Of a stretch of DNA of 53,661 bases, positions 29,351-39,427 are shown in pieces. How positions within the stretch are numbered: position 1 is the stretch's first letter; each line of letters begins with the position of its first letter. Origin of the DNA: Mesorhizobium sp. LNHC252B00 (GTDB taxonomy: Bacteria; Pseudomonadota; Alphaproteobacteria; Rhizobiales; Rhizobiaceae); NCBI RefSeq assembly GCF_000502955.1, contig NZ_AYWO01000013.1, positions 85,332-138,992 of the forward strand, read 5' to 3'. The translations under genes and the position numbers were made by a program. A model generated the notes under the pieces. That model saw nothing but the letters and a program-made list of their open reading frames with translations, had not been told where the DNA came from and ran no database searches.

Positions 29351-30933
29351 CGAAACAGTTCGTTTGCGCGGTCGATGTCGGCACCGGGAGCGCCCGCGCG
29401 GGCATTCTCGACGCCAGTGGCACCTTGCTCGGCCGCGCCGAGCGGCCGATCGTCATGAACCAGCCGAAGCCCGACCACGCCGAGCATGATTCGCGCGATA
29501 TCTGGTCGGCGGTCTGCACCGCCGTGCGCACTGCCCGCGAAAAGGCCGGCGTCGCCGCCGAGGACGTCGTCGGCATCTCCTTCGACGCCACCTGTTCGCT
29601 GGTGGTGCGGGATCGGCAAGGCGGCCAGCTCAGCGTCTCGACCACCGGCGACAGGCGCTGGGACACAATTGTCTGGCTCGACCATCGCGCCATTGCCGAG
29701 GCCGACGAATGCACGGCAAGCGGCCATGCCGTGCTCGACTATGTCGGCGGCGTCATGTCACCGGAAATGGAGACGCCAAAGCTGATGTGGCTGAAGCGGA
29801 ACCTGCCCAAGACCTGGAATGAAGCCGGCTATCTATTCGATCTCACCGATTTCCTGACCTGGCAAGCGACAGGCTCGACGGCCCGTTCGCAATGCACGCT
29901 GACCGCCAAATGGACCTATCTGGCGCATGAGGAGATGGGTTGGCGCCGCGATTTCTTCGAGCTCGTCGGCCTCGACGATCTTTTCGAGCACGGCAATTTG
30001 CCCGAAAGGGCCAGTCCGATCGGAACCGATATTGGTCAGCTGACGGCGCAAGCGGCGGCAGAGCTTGGCCTGAGCGAAAAATGCCGGGTCGGAGCCGGCG
30101 TCATAGATGCCTATGCCGGCGCGCTTGGCGTGCTCGGCGGCTTTGCCGGCGACGAACAGAATATCGGCCGGCACCTGGCTCTGATTGCCGGCACGTCGAG
30201 CTGCGTCATGGCGATGTCGCCCGATCCGCAACCCTTCGCCGGCGTCTGGGGCCCATATTACGGCGCAGCCTTGCCGAAGCTGTGGCTGTCGGAAGGCGGC
30301 CAGTCGGCAACCGGCGCCCTGCTCGACCACATCATTCGCTGGCATGGAGCCGGCGGCGAGCCGGATGCCGCCATGCATGCAAAGATCGCCAGGCGCGTCG
30401 CCGAGCTGCGCGCCACCGAGGGTGAAAACCTTGCCGCAAGGCTGCATGTGCTGCCCGATTTCCACGGCAACCGTTCGCCGCTCGCCGATCCGCATGCCGT
30501 CGGCGTCGTCAGCGGGCTGACGCTGGACTCCTCCTTCGACAGCCTGTGCAAGCTCTACTGGCGCACCGCCGTCGGCATCGCACTCGGCGTGCGCCACGTA
30601 CTGGAGGCGCTGAACGAGAACGGCTACCTGATCGATACGCTGCATGTCACCGGCGGCCATACCAAGAACCCGCTATTGATGGAGCTCTATGCCGACGCCA
30701 CCGGCTGCGCGGTCATCGAGCCGTTGGCCGACGAGGCGGTGCTGCTCGGCACCGGCATGGTCGCGGCAACCGCGGCCGGGCTGTTTCCCGACCTCAACGC
30801 GGCCTGTCTGGCCATGCAGCAAGGCGGCAGGATGCGTGCCTCGAACCCTAAATCAGCCGGGCGTTTCGACCGCGATTACAAGGTTTTCCTCGAGATGCAC
30901 CGCCAGCGGCAGATGCTGGACGCGATCCGGTAG
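29347..30933 (+). CDS. FGGY-family carbohydrate kinase, probable D-ribulokinase type
   Basis: The 528-residue kinase has the N-terminal ATPase fold with CAVDVGTGSARAGI, a central DATCSLVV, a DHRAIAEADE metal/substrate segment and the C-terminal HVTGGHTKNPLLMELYADATG. This pattern fits the FGGY subgroup that phosphorylates ketopentoses such as D-ribulose. It starts at a TTG overlapping the HAD stop by 4 bp. Its place here, instead of a fructokinase, suggests the pathway also handles pentitols such as arabitol or ribitol. Confidence 0.85.
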   Translation: MTKQFVCAVDVGTGSARAGILDASGTLLGRAERPIVMNQPKPDHAEHDSRDIWSAVCTAVRTAREKAGVAAEDVVGISFDATCSLVVRDRQGGQLSVSTTGDRRWDTIVWLDHRAIAEADECTASGHAVLDYVGGVMSPEMETPKLMWLKRNLPKTWNEAGYLFDLTDFLTWQATGSTARSQCTLTAKWTYLAHEEMGWRRDFFELVGLDDLFEHGNLPERASPIGTDIGQLTAQAAAELGLSEKCRVGAGVIDAYAGALGVLGGFAGDEQNIGRHLALIAGTSSCVMAMSPDPQPFAGVWGPYYGAALPKLWLSEGGQSATGALLDHIIRWHGAGGEPDAAMHAKIARRVAELRATEGENLAARLHVLPDFHGNRSPLADPHAVGVVSGLTLDSSFDSLCKLYWRTAVGIALGVRHVLEALNENGYLIDTLHVTGGHTKNPLLMELYADATGCAVIEPLADEAVLLGTGMVAATAAGLFPDLNAACLAMQQGGRMRASNPKSAGRFDRDYKVFLEMHRQRQMLDAIR

Positions 30934-30943
30934 GTAAAGCGGG

Positions 30944-32029
30944 CTACTGTCTCAGCAGGGACACGCCAGACTTCGCATCGAACAGGTGAAGGCTCGTTTC
31001 GTCGACCGCATAGCGGACATGGCTGTTGACGGCAGGGCATTCGCGGGTCGGCACCAGCGCGCTGATCTCCTTGCCGCCGGAACCGAAGATCACCAGCGCG
31101 TCGTTGCCATGAAACTCGATGAGATCGGCTGTGCCTTCAAGAAGGTTGCCAGCATCAGCGGCAGCGGTCTTTAGATCCGGAGGCCTGATACCAAGCACCG
31201 CGCGCTCAACCCCTTGCAGATTGAAACGCAAGCCTTCGATCGAAAAGACTGCACCGGCGCTCGTCAGAATCCAGCGGTTGTCTTTGCGCCCCACGGCTAC
31301 GTCGATGAAATTCATGTTCGGCGTCCCTATGAACCCGGCGACGAACAGATTGCCCGGCCGCTCGTAGATTTCGGCCGGCGAGCCGATCTGCTCGATCCGG
31401 CCGTCGCGCAAAAGCACGATGCGGTCGGCGAGCGTCATTGCTTCCAGCTGGTCGTGGGTAACGTAGACGGTGGTCGTCTCCAGCGACTGGTGCAGCCGGG
31501 CGATCTCGATGCGCATGTGATTGCGCAGCTTGGCATCGAGATTGGACAGCGGCTCGTCGAACAGGAACACTTTTGGAGTCTTGATCATGGCGCGGGCAAT
31601 CGCCACGCGCTGCTGCTGGCCGCCGGACAGCTCCGCCGGCTTGCGGCCGAGATAGGGATCCAGCCCCAACGTCTTCGAGACCGCCTCGACGCGCTGCTGG
31701 ATTTCCGCCTTCGGCACCTTCTGCCGCTTCAGGCCGAAGGCGATGTTGTCGAAGATCGTCATGTGCGGATAAAGCGCGTAGTTCTGGAACACCATGGCGA
31801 TGCCGCGGTCGCCAGGGTCGAGGTCGTTGACCACCTTGCCGCCGATCGAGACCTCGCCGCCGCTGATGTCCTCCAGCCCCGCCAGCATGCGCAGCAAGGT
31901 CGACTTGCCGCAGCCGGAAGGGCCGAGGAAGACGACGAACTCGTGTTCCTCGATGGCGAGGTTCAGGTCGCGGATGACGGTCGTCGCGCCGTAGGACTTC
32001 TCGATATTGGAGCAGGTGATCGCGGACAT
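30944..32029 (-). CDS. Sugar/polyol ABC transporter ATP-binding protein
   Basis: The 361-residue MalK/UgpC-like ATPase has Walker [10 protein letters not shown], signature [14 protein letters not shown], Walker [14 protein letters not shown] and a C-terminal regulatory domain. It is the last gene of a minus-strand operon and ends 10 bp from the stop of the plus-strand FGGY kinase gene, with no room for a terminator. It serves the two permeases at 33098 and 33925. Confidence 0.92.
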   Translation of the reverse strand: MSAITCSNIEKSYGATTVIRDLNLAIEEHEFVVFLGPSGCGKSTLLRMLAGLEDISGGEVSIGGKVVNDLDPGDRGIAMVFQNYALYPHMTIFDNIAFGLKRQKVPKAEIQQRVEAVSKTLGLDPYLGRKPAELSGGQQQRVAIARAMIKTPKVFLFDEPLSNLDAKLRNHMRIEIARLHQSLETTTVYVTHDQLEAMTLADRIVLLRDGRIEQIGSPAEIYERPGNLFVAGFIGTPNMNFIDVAVGRKDNRWILTSAGAVFSIEGLRFNLQGVERAVLGIRPPDLKTAAADAGNLLEGTADLIEFHGNDALVIFGSGGKEISALVPTRECPAVNSHVRYAVDETSLHLFDAKSGVSLLRQ

Positions 32030-32036
32030 GGTTCGG

Positions 32037-33083
32037 TCAGCCCTTCTCGCTCGAAATCAGGATCTGCAGCTTGACGTCTTCCGGATGCGCCGCGGCCGCG
32101 CGCTCGAAGGCCTCGATGCTGTCGTCGAAGGGATAGGTGCCGGTGATCAGCGGGTTGAGGTCGACCTTGCCGGAGGCGATGAGCTGCAAAGCACGGTCGA
32201 AGATGTTGGCGTAGCGGAACACCGTCTCGATGCGCACTTCCTTCGATATGGCCGCAGGCACATTGAGCGCCACCGGCTCGACCGGCAATCCGACGAGGAC
32301 CACCGCGCCGCCAGGGCGCACGACCTCGAACAGATCGGCGAACGCCTTCGGGCTGCCGCTGGCCTCGAAGACGATATCGGCGCCCCAATGGTCGGTCGCC
32401 ACAGCCACCGCTTCGACCAGCGACTGCTCGCCGATATTGACCGGGACGATACCCGGATAGCGCGCCGCGATCTCGAGCTTCGGGGCGGAGAAGTCCGAAA
32501 TCAGCACTTTCGAACAGCCGCCGGCAAGGGCTGCCAGCGCGATCATGATGCCGATCGGGCCGCAGCCGACGACGACCGCCACGTCGCCCGGAACGATGCG
32601 AGCGCGGGCAGCAGCCTGCATGCCGATGGCAAAGGGCTCGACCATCGCCCCTTCGGCGAAGGAGACGTTGTCCGGCAGCCGGTAGGTGAACGCCGCCGGA
32701 TGCACGGCTTGCGGCGCAAGAATGCCATGCACCGGCGGCGTCGCCCAGAAGCTTACGTCGGGGTCGACATTGTAGATGCCGAGTTTTGTTGCGCGCGATG
32801 ACAGGTTCGGCACGCCCGGCTCCATGCAGACGCGATCCCCGACCTTCAGCGTCCTGACATTGGCGCCGACTTCGACGATCGTTCCGGACGCTTCGTGGCC
32901 AAGCACCATCGGCGCGCGCACGACGTAACTGCCGATGGCGCCATGGGTGTAATAGTGCACGTCGCTGCCGCAGACACCGACCGTGTGGATGGCGATTCTG
33001 ACGTCGTCCGGCCCGACGTCGAGCGGCAACGCAATCTCGCGCAGAGCCAGCTCGCCCTTTTTCTCAAGCACCAAAGCCCGCAT
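32037..33083 (-). CDS. Xylitol/polyol dehydrogenase, MDR family, without a structural-zinc site
   Basis: The 348-residue protein has the catalytic zinc ligands Cys in [13 protein letters not shown] and His-Glu in GHEASG, and the NAD-binding [11 protein letters not shown]. It resembles xylitol dehydrogenases that convert xylitol to D-xylulose. The lobe that normally holds four Cys for the structural zinc is replaced by a loop with [15 protein letters not shown]. It lies 7 bp before the ATPase gene on the same strand. Xylitol is the leading substrate guess; sorbitol or L-iditol are alternatives. Confidence 0.85.
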   Translation of the reverse strand: MRALVLEKKGELALREIALPLDVGPDDVRIAIHTVGVCGSDVHYYTHGAIGSYVVRAPMVLGHEASGTIVEVGANVRTLKVGDRVCMEPGVPNLSSRATKLGIYNVDPDVSFWATPPVHGILAPQAVHPAAFTYRLPDNVSFAEGAMVEPFAIGMQAAARARIVPGDVAVVVGCGPIGIMIALAALAGGCSKVLISDFSAPKLEIAARYPGIVPVNIGEQSLVEAVAVATDHWGADIVFEASGSPKAFADLFEVVRPGGAVVLVGLPVEPVALNVPAAISKEVRIETVFRYANIFDRALQLIASGKVDLNPLITGTYPFDDSIEAFERAAAAHPEDVKLQILISSEKG

Positions 33084-33097
33084 ATCTCGTCCTCGCT

Positions 33098-33928
33098 TCA
33101 AGTCTTTTTTTGCCGGAAAACGGAATTCAGGAAGCCGCTGAGCACGCCGAGGAATAGAAGCGGCGGCAGCGACAGAAGCACGACCGAGGCATTGAGGATG
33201 CCCCACGGCACGTTCATGCCTTGCTGGGACAGTTCCGAGGCGACGATCGGCAAGGTCTTGGCATTGGAGCTGGACAGCATCAGCGCGATCAGGAACTCGT
33301 TCCAGACCAGCACGAAGCTGAACGCGACCGCACCGATCAGCGAGCGCGCGGCGACCGGCAGTGCGATCCGCCAGAACACGGAATAGGCGCCGTAGCCATC
33401 GACGAAGGCGGCTTCCTCGACCTCCTTCGGCACGCTCTGGAAGGCGGGAATGGCCAGCCACATGATCACCGAGATGGTGAGCAGCGAATAGGTGACGATC
33501 AGCGCAGCGAGCGTGTCGTAGAGGCCGAGCTGCAGCCAGATCACCATCAGCGGGATGGCCACAGCCACCGGCGGCAGGAAGCGCAGCGACAGCACGAAGA
33601 ACTGGATGTCGCCGGCCCAGCGGTTGGGGTAGCGCGCCACAGCATAGGCGGCAGGCAGGCCAAGCACCACGCCGATCAGCACCGCGACGCCGCAGGCGAT
33701 GACCGAGTTGTAGAGGCCGGTCATGACGCTGTCGCGGCCGATGATGTAGCTGATGTTGGCCAGCGTCGGCGTGAACACCAGGCGCGGAACGCGGGTGATG
33801 ATATCGACATTGTTCTTCAGCGAATTGAGCGCCGTCCACAACAGCGGAAACACGGCCATGAAGCAGGCGAAGGCCAGCACGGCCTTGCCGACAAGGCGGC
33901 CCGGCCTCATGCGATATGGTGGTCTCAT
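33098..33928 (-). CDS. Sugar/polyol ABC transporter permease (MalG type)
   Basis: The 276-residue permease has about six helices and the EAA loop [20 protein letters not shown]. The ATG at 33928 overlaps the stop of the preceding permease by 4 bp, so the pair is translationally coupled. An open extension further upstream is in a different coding frame. Confidence 0.9.
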   Translation of the reverse strand: MRPPYRMRPGRLVGKAVLAFACFMAVFPLLWTALNSLKNNVDIITRVPRLVFTPTLANISYIIGRDSVMTGLYNSVIACGVAVLIGVVLGLPAAYAVARYPNRWAGDIQFFVLSLRFLPPVAVAIPLMVIWLQLGLYDTLAALIVTYSLLTISVIMWLAIPAFQSVPKEVEEAAFVDGYGAYSVFWRIALPVAARSLIGAVAFSFVLVWNEFLIALMLSSSNAKTLPIVASELSQQGMNVPWGILNASVVLLSLPPLLFLGVLSGFLNSVFRQKKT

Positions 33929-34791
33929 GCCTGCACCCGCTTCCACAGCATGGTGAAGGTGATGACGGTGGCGATCATCATCAGAACCGCCATCGCCGAG
34001 GCATAGGACACCTTGCCGGACTCGATGAAGCCCTGCGAGAATGCGTACATATCGAGCGTTTCGGTCGCCACGCCCGGTCCGCCGCGGGTCATCACATAGA
34101 TCAGGTCGAAGGAGCGCAGCGACTCGATCATCTTGACGAACATCAGGCTGATCAGCGGCGCCTTCAGCATCGGCAAGGTCACATAAGCATGGATCTGCCA
34201 GTGCCTGGCGTGGTCGAGGCGCGCCGCCTCGATCGGCTGCGGCGGCAAGGTCTCCAGCAGCTTCAGCACGATGACGGCGAAGAACAGGCCCCATTGCCAG
34301 ACATCGACGGAGGCGACGGCGAACAGTGCCGTCGCCGGCTTGGACAGCGGGTCGAAGATCAGCCCGCCGGTCAGCAGCCGGTACGGGTAGGTGGCGATGC
34401 CGTAGAGCGGATGGTAGGCGAACTTCCAGACGAAGGCGGCCGAGACACGCGGCAGCAGGACCGGGACAATGAACAGCAGGCAGTAGATGTTGCGCAGGCG
34501 CGGCGAGGCGACCTCGAACATCAGCACGCCCAGTCCGATCGCCACGGCCATGGTGGCGACAACGGTGACGACCTCCCACTTCACCGAAACCCAGACCGCA
34601 TTGAGAAAGCGGCGGTCGAAGAACAGGTCATAGAAGTTCGACAACCAGACATAGGAATAGGCCGTCGAGGAGAGCTCGCGGTTCTGCAGGGCAATGACGA
34701 TCGCGTAGAGCGTCGGCACCATAGACAGGATCAGGAGAATGACGAGCGTCGGCACGATGAAGGTGACCGGCAAGGATGAGCGTCGCGGCAT
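33925..34791 (-). CDS. Sugar/polyol ABC transporter permease (MalF type)
   Basis: The 288-residue permease has about six helices and a loop [19 protein letters not shown] in the EAA position, and a C-terminal [20 protein letters not shown]. It follows the substrate-binding gene after a gap that contains a strong hairpin. Confidence 0.9.
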   Translation of the reverse strand: MPRRSSLPVTFIVPTLVILLILSMVPTLYAIVIALQNRELSSTAYSYVWLSNFYDLFFDRRFLNAVWVSVKWEVVTVVATMAVAIGLGVLMFEVASPRLRNIYCLLFIVPVLLPRVSAAFVWKFAYHPLYGIATYPYRLLTGGLIFDPLSKPATALFAVASVDVWQWGLFFAVIVLKLLETLPPQPIEAARLDHARHWQIHAYVTLPMLKAPLISLMFVKMIESLRSFDLIYVMTRGGPGVATETLDMYAFSQGFIESGKVSYASAMAVLMMIATVITFTMLWKRVQA

Positions 34792-34879
34792 CTGTCTATC
34801 CTTGGCTGCGTCTCGGGCGATTGAACATGGCTGGACCTTTCGCGCGATGGCCGGCTCAAACGGCAGCGGGAGAGAAAAG

Positions 34880-34902
34880 GGGACCTGCGGCGCACAGGTC
34901 CC
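34880..34902 (-). promoter_or_regulatory. Intercistronic hairpin after the substrate-binding gene
   Basis: GGGACCTG (34880-34887) and CAGGTCCC (34895-34902) form a perfect 8-bp stem with a 7-base loop. It lies in the 158-bp gap between the binding-protein gene (upstream on the minus strand) and the first permease gene. It has no T-run and so more likely slows decay or partly stops transcription. Confidence 0.65.
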
Positions 34903-34949
34903 GACATTCGGTCGAATGCCGCGGATCGCGCGCCGCAGGGGAGGATGGC

Positions 34950-36221
34950 TTATTTCTTCACCAGCTCGTTGGCATAGGCTTCAAGCTCGTTGAGGCCGCC
35001 CTTGACGTCGGTGCGGGTGCCGGTGACCAGTTCCTCGAGGATGATGCCCCAGCGATCGCCGAGATCCGGCCAGCGCGGATCCTGCCAGAAGTTGACCGCC
35101 GTGACCTTGCCGGTCTCGGCCAGCGCCTGACCGAGGTCGGCGCCGTAGATGTCGGCGAATTCCTTGCTGGACAGGATGCTGGTGCGGTTCAGCTCACCGA
35201 ACTGGTGGGCGTCGAGCCGGCGCTTCTCGTTTTCCTTCGACGTTGCCCAGGCGATGAACAGGCCGGCGCACTTCTTCGAGGCATCGTCGGCATTGGCCTT
35301 TGCCGCGATGGCAAGGCCATGACCGTAGCCACCACCGGTAAGCGGCGCCGGCGGCGGCAGGAAGCCGATCTTGCCGACCACCTGCGAGGTCTTCGGATCG
35401 ACCGCCATGCCCGACAGCGGCGTCGATTCGACAAGGATGGCGACTTGGCCGGCCAGGAAGGCGCCGGTCGATTCATCCCAGCTGCCGGTCTGCGTGCCGG
35501 GTGCCGAATCCTTGAACAGCTTCAGATAGGTTTCGGTCGCCTTGACGGCGGCCTCCGAGTTGAAGGCTGGCTTGTCGCCGTCGAACCACTGGCCGCCATA
35601 GGCCTTGAACAACGGCATCCAGCGCCAGACATTGGCGCCCGAACCGCGTGCGCCGCGCAGCGCGATGCCATATATGCCCTTGTCCGGATTGGTCAGCTTC
35701 GGCACGTCGGCGATCAGTTCGTCCAGCGTCTTCGGCGGCTGGATGCCGGCGGCCTCCAGAATATCCTTGCGGTAGACCATCAGGTCGCCGCCGCCGGTCA
35801 GCGGCGCGAACCAGACCTTGCCGTCATAGGTGGCGACCTTCTGGCGGCCCGGATCGAAATCGGCATAGTCGTAGTCCGCCGGATAATAGTCGGTGAGCGG
35901 CACGATCCATTTCGACGAGGCAAATAGCGCCACGTTGGCTTCGTCGACATAGTAGACGTTGTAGTTGCCGACGGTGGACGCATCGGCGCGCGATTTCGCA
36001 CGGCGGTCGTTCTCGTTCAGATAGTCGATCTGGAAGCTGGCACCGGCTAGCTTCTGGAACTCGTCCTTGGAGTCCTCCAGAAGCGTCAGGCCGTCGCGTG
36101 GCTGCGCCAGCACCTTGACCGGCGCCGAGCAGACCGGCGCCTGCGCCAAGGCAATGGTGGAAACGGTAGCGGAAAGCATAAAAGCTGCGCCAAGGCTGGC
36201 AGCAAGCCGAACTGGTTTCAT
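34950..36221 (-). CDS. Sugar/polyol ABC transporter substrate-binding protein
   Basis: The 423-residue periplasmic protein has a signal peptide ending near IALAQA and the family-1 solute-binding fold with DGKVWFAPLTGGGDLMVYRKD and FWQDPRWPDLGDRWG. The start at 36221 has GGAGGAG upstream; a longer open frame to 36287 does not. It is first of a five-gene operon, under an AraC regulator. The dehydrogenase downstream suggests a pentitol as ligand. Confidence 0.9.
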   Translation of the reverse strand: MKPVRLAASLGAAFMLSATVSTIALAQAPVCSAPVKVLAQPRDGLTLLEDSKDEFQKLAGASFQIDYLNENDRRAKSRADASTVGNYNVYYVDEANVALFASSKWIVPLTDYYPADYDYADFDPGRQKVATYDGKVWFAPLTGGGDLMVYRKDILEAAGIQPPKTLDELIADVPKLTNPDKGIYGIALRGARGSGANVWRWMPLFKAYGGQWFDGDKPAFNSEAAVKATETYLKLFKDSAPGTQTGSWDESTGAFLAGQVAILVESTPLSGMAVDPKTSQVVGKIGFLPPPAPLTGGGYGHGLAIAAKANADDASKKCAGLFIAWATSKENEKRRLDAHQFGELNRTSILSSKEFADIYGADLGQALAETGKVTAVNFWQDPRWPDLGDRWGIILEELVTGTRTDVKGGLNELEAYANELVKK

Positions 36222-36330
36222 GATCTTTTCTCCTCCAGGAACATTTCGCAGGAAGCGGAAGTCCTCGGCTTGCGCGATCCTCACCATCGCCCGAGTGACA
36301 TGCCACCCATCGCTAAAATGCGGAGTTGCG

Positions 36331-36353
36331 ACGAGGCTTGCTAGAAGCCTCGT
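36331..36353. promoter_or_regulatory. Inverted repeat between the AraC gene and the transport operon
   Basis: ACGAGGCTT (36331-36339) and AAGCCTCGT (36345-36353) form a perfect 9-bp stem around GCTAG. It lies in the 236-bp gap between the AraC gene stop and the binding-protein start, both on the minus strand. It could be the terminator of the regulator gene or its operator; there is no T-run. Confidence 0.4.
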
Positions 36354-36457
36354 TGCAGCAGACCTGTACTTTTATGCATTGTGCGGTGCAAAAACCGGCG
36401 CCGGGATACGACGCCTGTCACATGAGTATCGGGCTGAAACGGTATTTCAGGATGCGC

Positions 36458-37375
36458 TTATGCACGCATTGTCAGCCGCTGCCGTGACAGCCGGCGATAA
36501 GATGACGGCGTCATCTTGTGCTTGCGCATGAAGGCGCGGTTGAAGTTCGAGATGTTCATGTAGCCGACCTGAAAACAGATATCGGTGATCGCGATATCGG
36601 TGGCCGCCAAAAGCTTGCAAGCCTGCCAGAGCCTGAGCTTGGCTAGGTGGTCGCTGAAGCTGTTGCCGGTGTTCTTCTGGAAGAACCGCGAGAACGTGCT
36701 CTCCGTCATTCCGGCCAGTTCCGCCACCTCCGGCAGCTTCAGATCCTCGGCAAAATGCTGGAACAGATAGGTCAGCGTGCGCTGGATGATGTCGAGCGAG
36801 GCGGCATCGAGAACCGGCGAAAAATCAGGCGACGACAGCAATTCGTACTCGTCGGTGCGTGCGAGAAGGTCGACGAGATCCAGGAAAAGACAGAACCTGC
36901 TTAGCCCGCTAACCTCGCCCATCCGCTCCATGATGTCGGCACCATCCAGCGCGGTGCGGCCGTAAAAGACCATGCCGCGCAGCGACCGTTCGAGGAACGG
37001 TTCCAGTTCGCGCAATTCCGGCAACAGGCCTGCCGATCCGCGCAACCTCTGCGCATCGAACTGCAGGACGATGTCGCGGCCTTCGATCAGTTCTCCCGGT
37101 TGCACCGAGGTCACCCAGTCATGCGGCAGCCCGCCACCGACGATGGTCAGGTAGCCCGGCCCGAATTCGCCGATATGATCGCCAACCAGGACCACGCCGG
37201 AGGATTTTCGCAGCAGGTGGATCTCGTATTCCGGATGGAAGTTCCAGACGTTGCGCTCCCAGGGATAGTCGTCGCGCCGCCACAGGAAGCTTTCGCTCGC
37301 CTGGGTGACGATGTGCTCGAAGGACGGCGCTGTCCGCGGGATCGCAACCGGGTTCTTCCTGCGCCTGAACTGCAT
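36458..37375 (-). CDS. AraC-family transcriptional regulator
   Basis: The 305-residue protein has an N-terminal cupin-like sensing domain (about residues 20-170, with HPEYEIHLLRKSSG and IGEFGPGYLTIVGGGLPHDW) and a C-terminal double HTH (LPEVAELAGMTESTFSRFF and ITDICFQVGYMNISNFNRAF). The start at 37375 has AGGAGG 5 bp upstream. It is transcribed toward the xylitol-type transport operon and very probably activates it in response to its substrate. Confidence 0.9.
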   Translation of the reverse strand: MQFRRRKNPVAIPRTAPSFEHIVTQASESFLWRRDDYPWERNVWNFHPEYEIHLLRKSSGVVLVGDHIGEFGPGYLTIVGGGLPHDWVTSVQPGELIEGRDIVLQFDAQRLRGSAGLLPELRELEPFLERSLRGMVFYGRTALDGADIMERMGEVSGLSRFCLFLDLVDLLARTDEYELLSSPDFSPVLDAASLDIIQRTLTYLFQHFAEDLKLPEVAELAGMTESTFSRFFQKNTGNSFSDHLAKLRLWQACKLLAATDIAITDICFQVGYMNISNFNRAFMRKHKMTPSSYRRLSRQRLTMRA

Positions 37376-37642
37376 CCTGCCTCCTGGAAAATCCGGAATC
37401 TGTCGCCACACCCTCCATGCAATCCGTAGCAGCCGATTGCTCAAGTGTGAAATGCACTTCGGCGGCAACCAGTGGTGGTCCCGGTGTTCCGGCTGGCTCA
37501 ATCTGTTCCCGCTCCTCCTCTCTTGCCTTCATGTCGCGTTTCGTCCAAAAGCTGGCGCAAACGCCGCGAAACCGAAGGTTTTGCCGTTCGAATGCGGCTT
37601 CCGGCTCTTTGCCGACGCGCCGCAACTGGAAAGAACAGGACA

Positions 37643-39046
37643 ATGTCTGCGATCGAAGCCGGCGCTCGCGCGCCGGAAAATCTTTGGCGCCAGGAAATCA
37701 TGGCGACGCTGGCGCTCGCCTGGCCGATGGTGCTGACCAATCTCGGCCAGACCGCGATGACGGCCACCGACGTCATGATGATGGGCCGTCTGGGGCCGGA
37801 TACGCTGGCCAGCGGCGCGCTTGGCGCCAACCTCTATTTCATGCCGCTGATCTTCGGGCTTGGCCTGATGCTGGCGACCTCGCCGATGATCGCGACCGAG
37901 CTCGGCCGCCGTCGCCATTCGGTGCGCGACCTGCGCCGCACCGTGCGCCAGGGCCTGTGGCTTGCGATCCTGATCTCGATCCCGATCTGGCTCGTGCTGT
38001 GGCACGGCGAGGCTATCCTGCTGGCCATGGGCCAGGATCCGGCACTCGCCCATCAGGCCGGCATCTATCTGCGATGGCTCGAATGGGCGGTGCTGCCCTT
38101 CTACGGCTATATCGTGCTGCGCTCGTTCATCTCGGCACTGGAGCGGCCGGGCTGGGCGCTGGTCATCGTCTTCGTCGCCGTCGCCTGCAATGCCTTCTTC
38201 AATTGGCTGTTCATGTTCGGCAATCTTGGCATCCCGTCGATGGGCATCGCAGGCTCAGGCCTTGCCACCTCGTTGTCCAGCACGCTGATGTTCGTCGGCA
38301 TGGCCGTCGTGGTGATGCTGGAGAAGAGGTTCCGGCGCTACCGTCTGTTCGGGCGCTTCTGGCGCGCCGACTGGCCGCGCTTCAGGGGTCTTCTGCGGCT
38401 CGGCCTGCCGATTGCCGGCCTCCTCGCCTTCGAGGTGACGATCTTCAATGCGGCGGCGCTGCTGATGGGCCTGATCGACGCGGATTCGCTCGCCGCGCAT
38501 GCGATCGCCATCCAGATTGCCTCGATCAGCTTCATGGTGCCGCTCGGCCTCAACCAGGCGGTGACGGTGCGCGTCGGGCTTGCCCACGGCGCCGGCAATC
38601 CGGAAGGCGTTTCGCGCGCCGGCTGGACCGCCTTCGTCATCGGCGTCTCGTTCATGGCGCTGATGGGGCTGGTGATGATCCTGTGGCCGCATCCGCTGAT
38701 CAGCGCCTTCATCGATCTGAGCAACCCGGCCAATGCCAGGGTGATCGCGCTTGCCGTTTCGTTCCTGGTTTTCGCCGCCCTGTTCCAGGTCTTCGACGGC
38801 GCGCAGGCGGTGGCTGCCGGCATGCTGCGCGGCCTGCACGACACCAAAGTGCCGATGATCTATGCCGCGATCGGATATTGGGGCGTCGGCCTGCCGCTCG
38901 GCGTGCTGCTCGCCTTCCATTTCAGCTTCCGTGGCGTCGGCATCTGGATCGGCCTGTCGTCGGGGCTGGCCGTGGTGGCGGCGCTGCTTCTGGCGCGCTG
39001 GCTGCGGCGGGATCGCCTGGCGCCGCCGCTGGTGTTCGGGCACTGA
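37643..39046 (+). CDS. MATE family efflux transporter
   Basis: The 467-residue protein has the twelve-helix MATE fold, with LGQTAMTATDVMMMGRLG near residue 34, HQAGIYLRWLEW, and DADSLAAHAIAIQIASISF in the second half. It would export cationic drugs or organic compounds using Na+ or H+. It is divergent from the AraC gene. Its 3' end is repeated at 46699-46810, so the terminal residues matter for the history of this region. Confidence 0.93.
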   Translation: MSAIEAGARAPENLWRQEIMATLALAWPMVLTNLGQTAMTATDVMMMGRLGPDTLASGALGANLYFMPLIFGLGLMLATSPMIATELGRRRHSVRDLRRTVRQGLWLAILISIPIWLVLWHGEAILLAMGQDPALAHQAGIYLRWLEWAVLPFYGYIVLRSFISALERPGWALVIVFVAVACNAFFNWLFMFGNLGIPSMGIAGSGLATSLSSTLMFVGMAVVVMLEKRFRRYRLFGRFWRADWPRFRGLLRLGLPIAGLLAFEVTIFNAAALLMGLIDADSLAAHAIAIQIASISFMVPLGLNQAVTVRVGLAHGAGNPEGVSRAGWTAFVIGVSFMALMGLVMILWPHPLISAFIDLSNPANARVIALAVSFLVFAALFQVFDGAQAVAAGMLRGLHDTKVPMIYAAIGYWGVGLPLGVLLAFHFSFRGVGIWIGLSSGLAVVAALLLARWLRRDRLAPPLVFGH

Positions 39047-39130
39047 GAGCAGCCGGACGCCCGCTGCCAGGTGGCCGTTATGTCCCAACTTTGAGGCCCA
39101 TCCAGCGGCGCCTTCAGAACTGACGCGAAA

Positions 39131-39167
39131 CGTCGGCTAAGCGCCATGAGCCGGCGATTAGCCGACG
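39131..39167. promoter_or_regulatory. Inverted repeat downstream of the MATE gene
   Basis: CGTCGGCTAA (39131-39140) and TTAGCCGACG (39158-39167) are a perfect 10-bp inverted repeat around a 17-bp centre. It could stop MATE transcription, although no T-run follows, or be a protein-binding site left by recombination. Confidence 0.4.
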
Positions 39168-39330
39168 CAATGAACGTTTCGGCACGGGCCGTGGCGGACT
39201 GGCGGCTTCGAGGCTCGCAAGGCCAGGAGCGGGCCTTCTAACACCCTGTGTGCACCGACGTGAACTGCCGACGTTGAAGGGCTCAGGCCCTGATGACGCT
39301 TTGCGCCTGCTGCCGGCATTGCCAGCAAAA

Positions 39331-39416
39331 TACGACATGAACCCGGCCATGCTGCACTTGACTTGCACATGTTAACCGTAATAAATCATACATAATGTCG
39401 TAAAAAAAGACGACAC
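39331..39416 (+). promoter_or_regulatory. Probable promoter and operators of the sugar module
   Basis: TTGACT (39358-39363) lies 17 bp before ATAAAT (39381-39386), giving a promoter near 39390. TACGACAT at 39331 is repeated in inverted form as ATGTCGTA at 39395, and TGTCGT/ACGACA flank an A-run at about 39397-39416. These half-sites sit before and after the promoter and fit repression by the GntR/FCD regulator at 44980. The assignment is by pattern only. Confidence 0.4.
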
Positions 39417-39427
39417 GGGGAGGATCA

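Larger units (their letters stand above)
39047..39427. other. 381-bp intergenic region between the MATE gene and the sugar module
   Basis: The first 35 bp (39047-39081) match the DNA beyond the second MATE tail copy at 66% identity by eye. The middle holds a 10-bp inverted repeat at 39131-39167. The last 100 bp are AT-rich and carry the probable promoter and operators for the sugar module. No gene is seen here, and no integrase or transposase. Confidence 0.6.
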
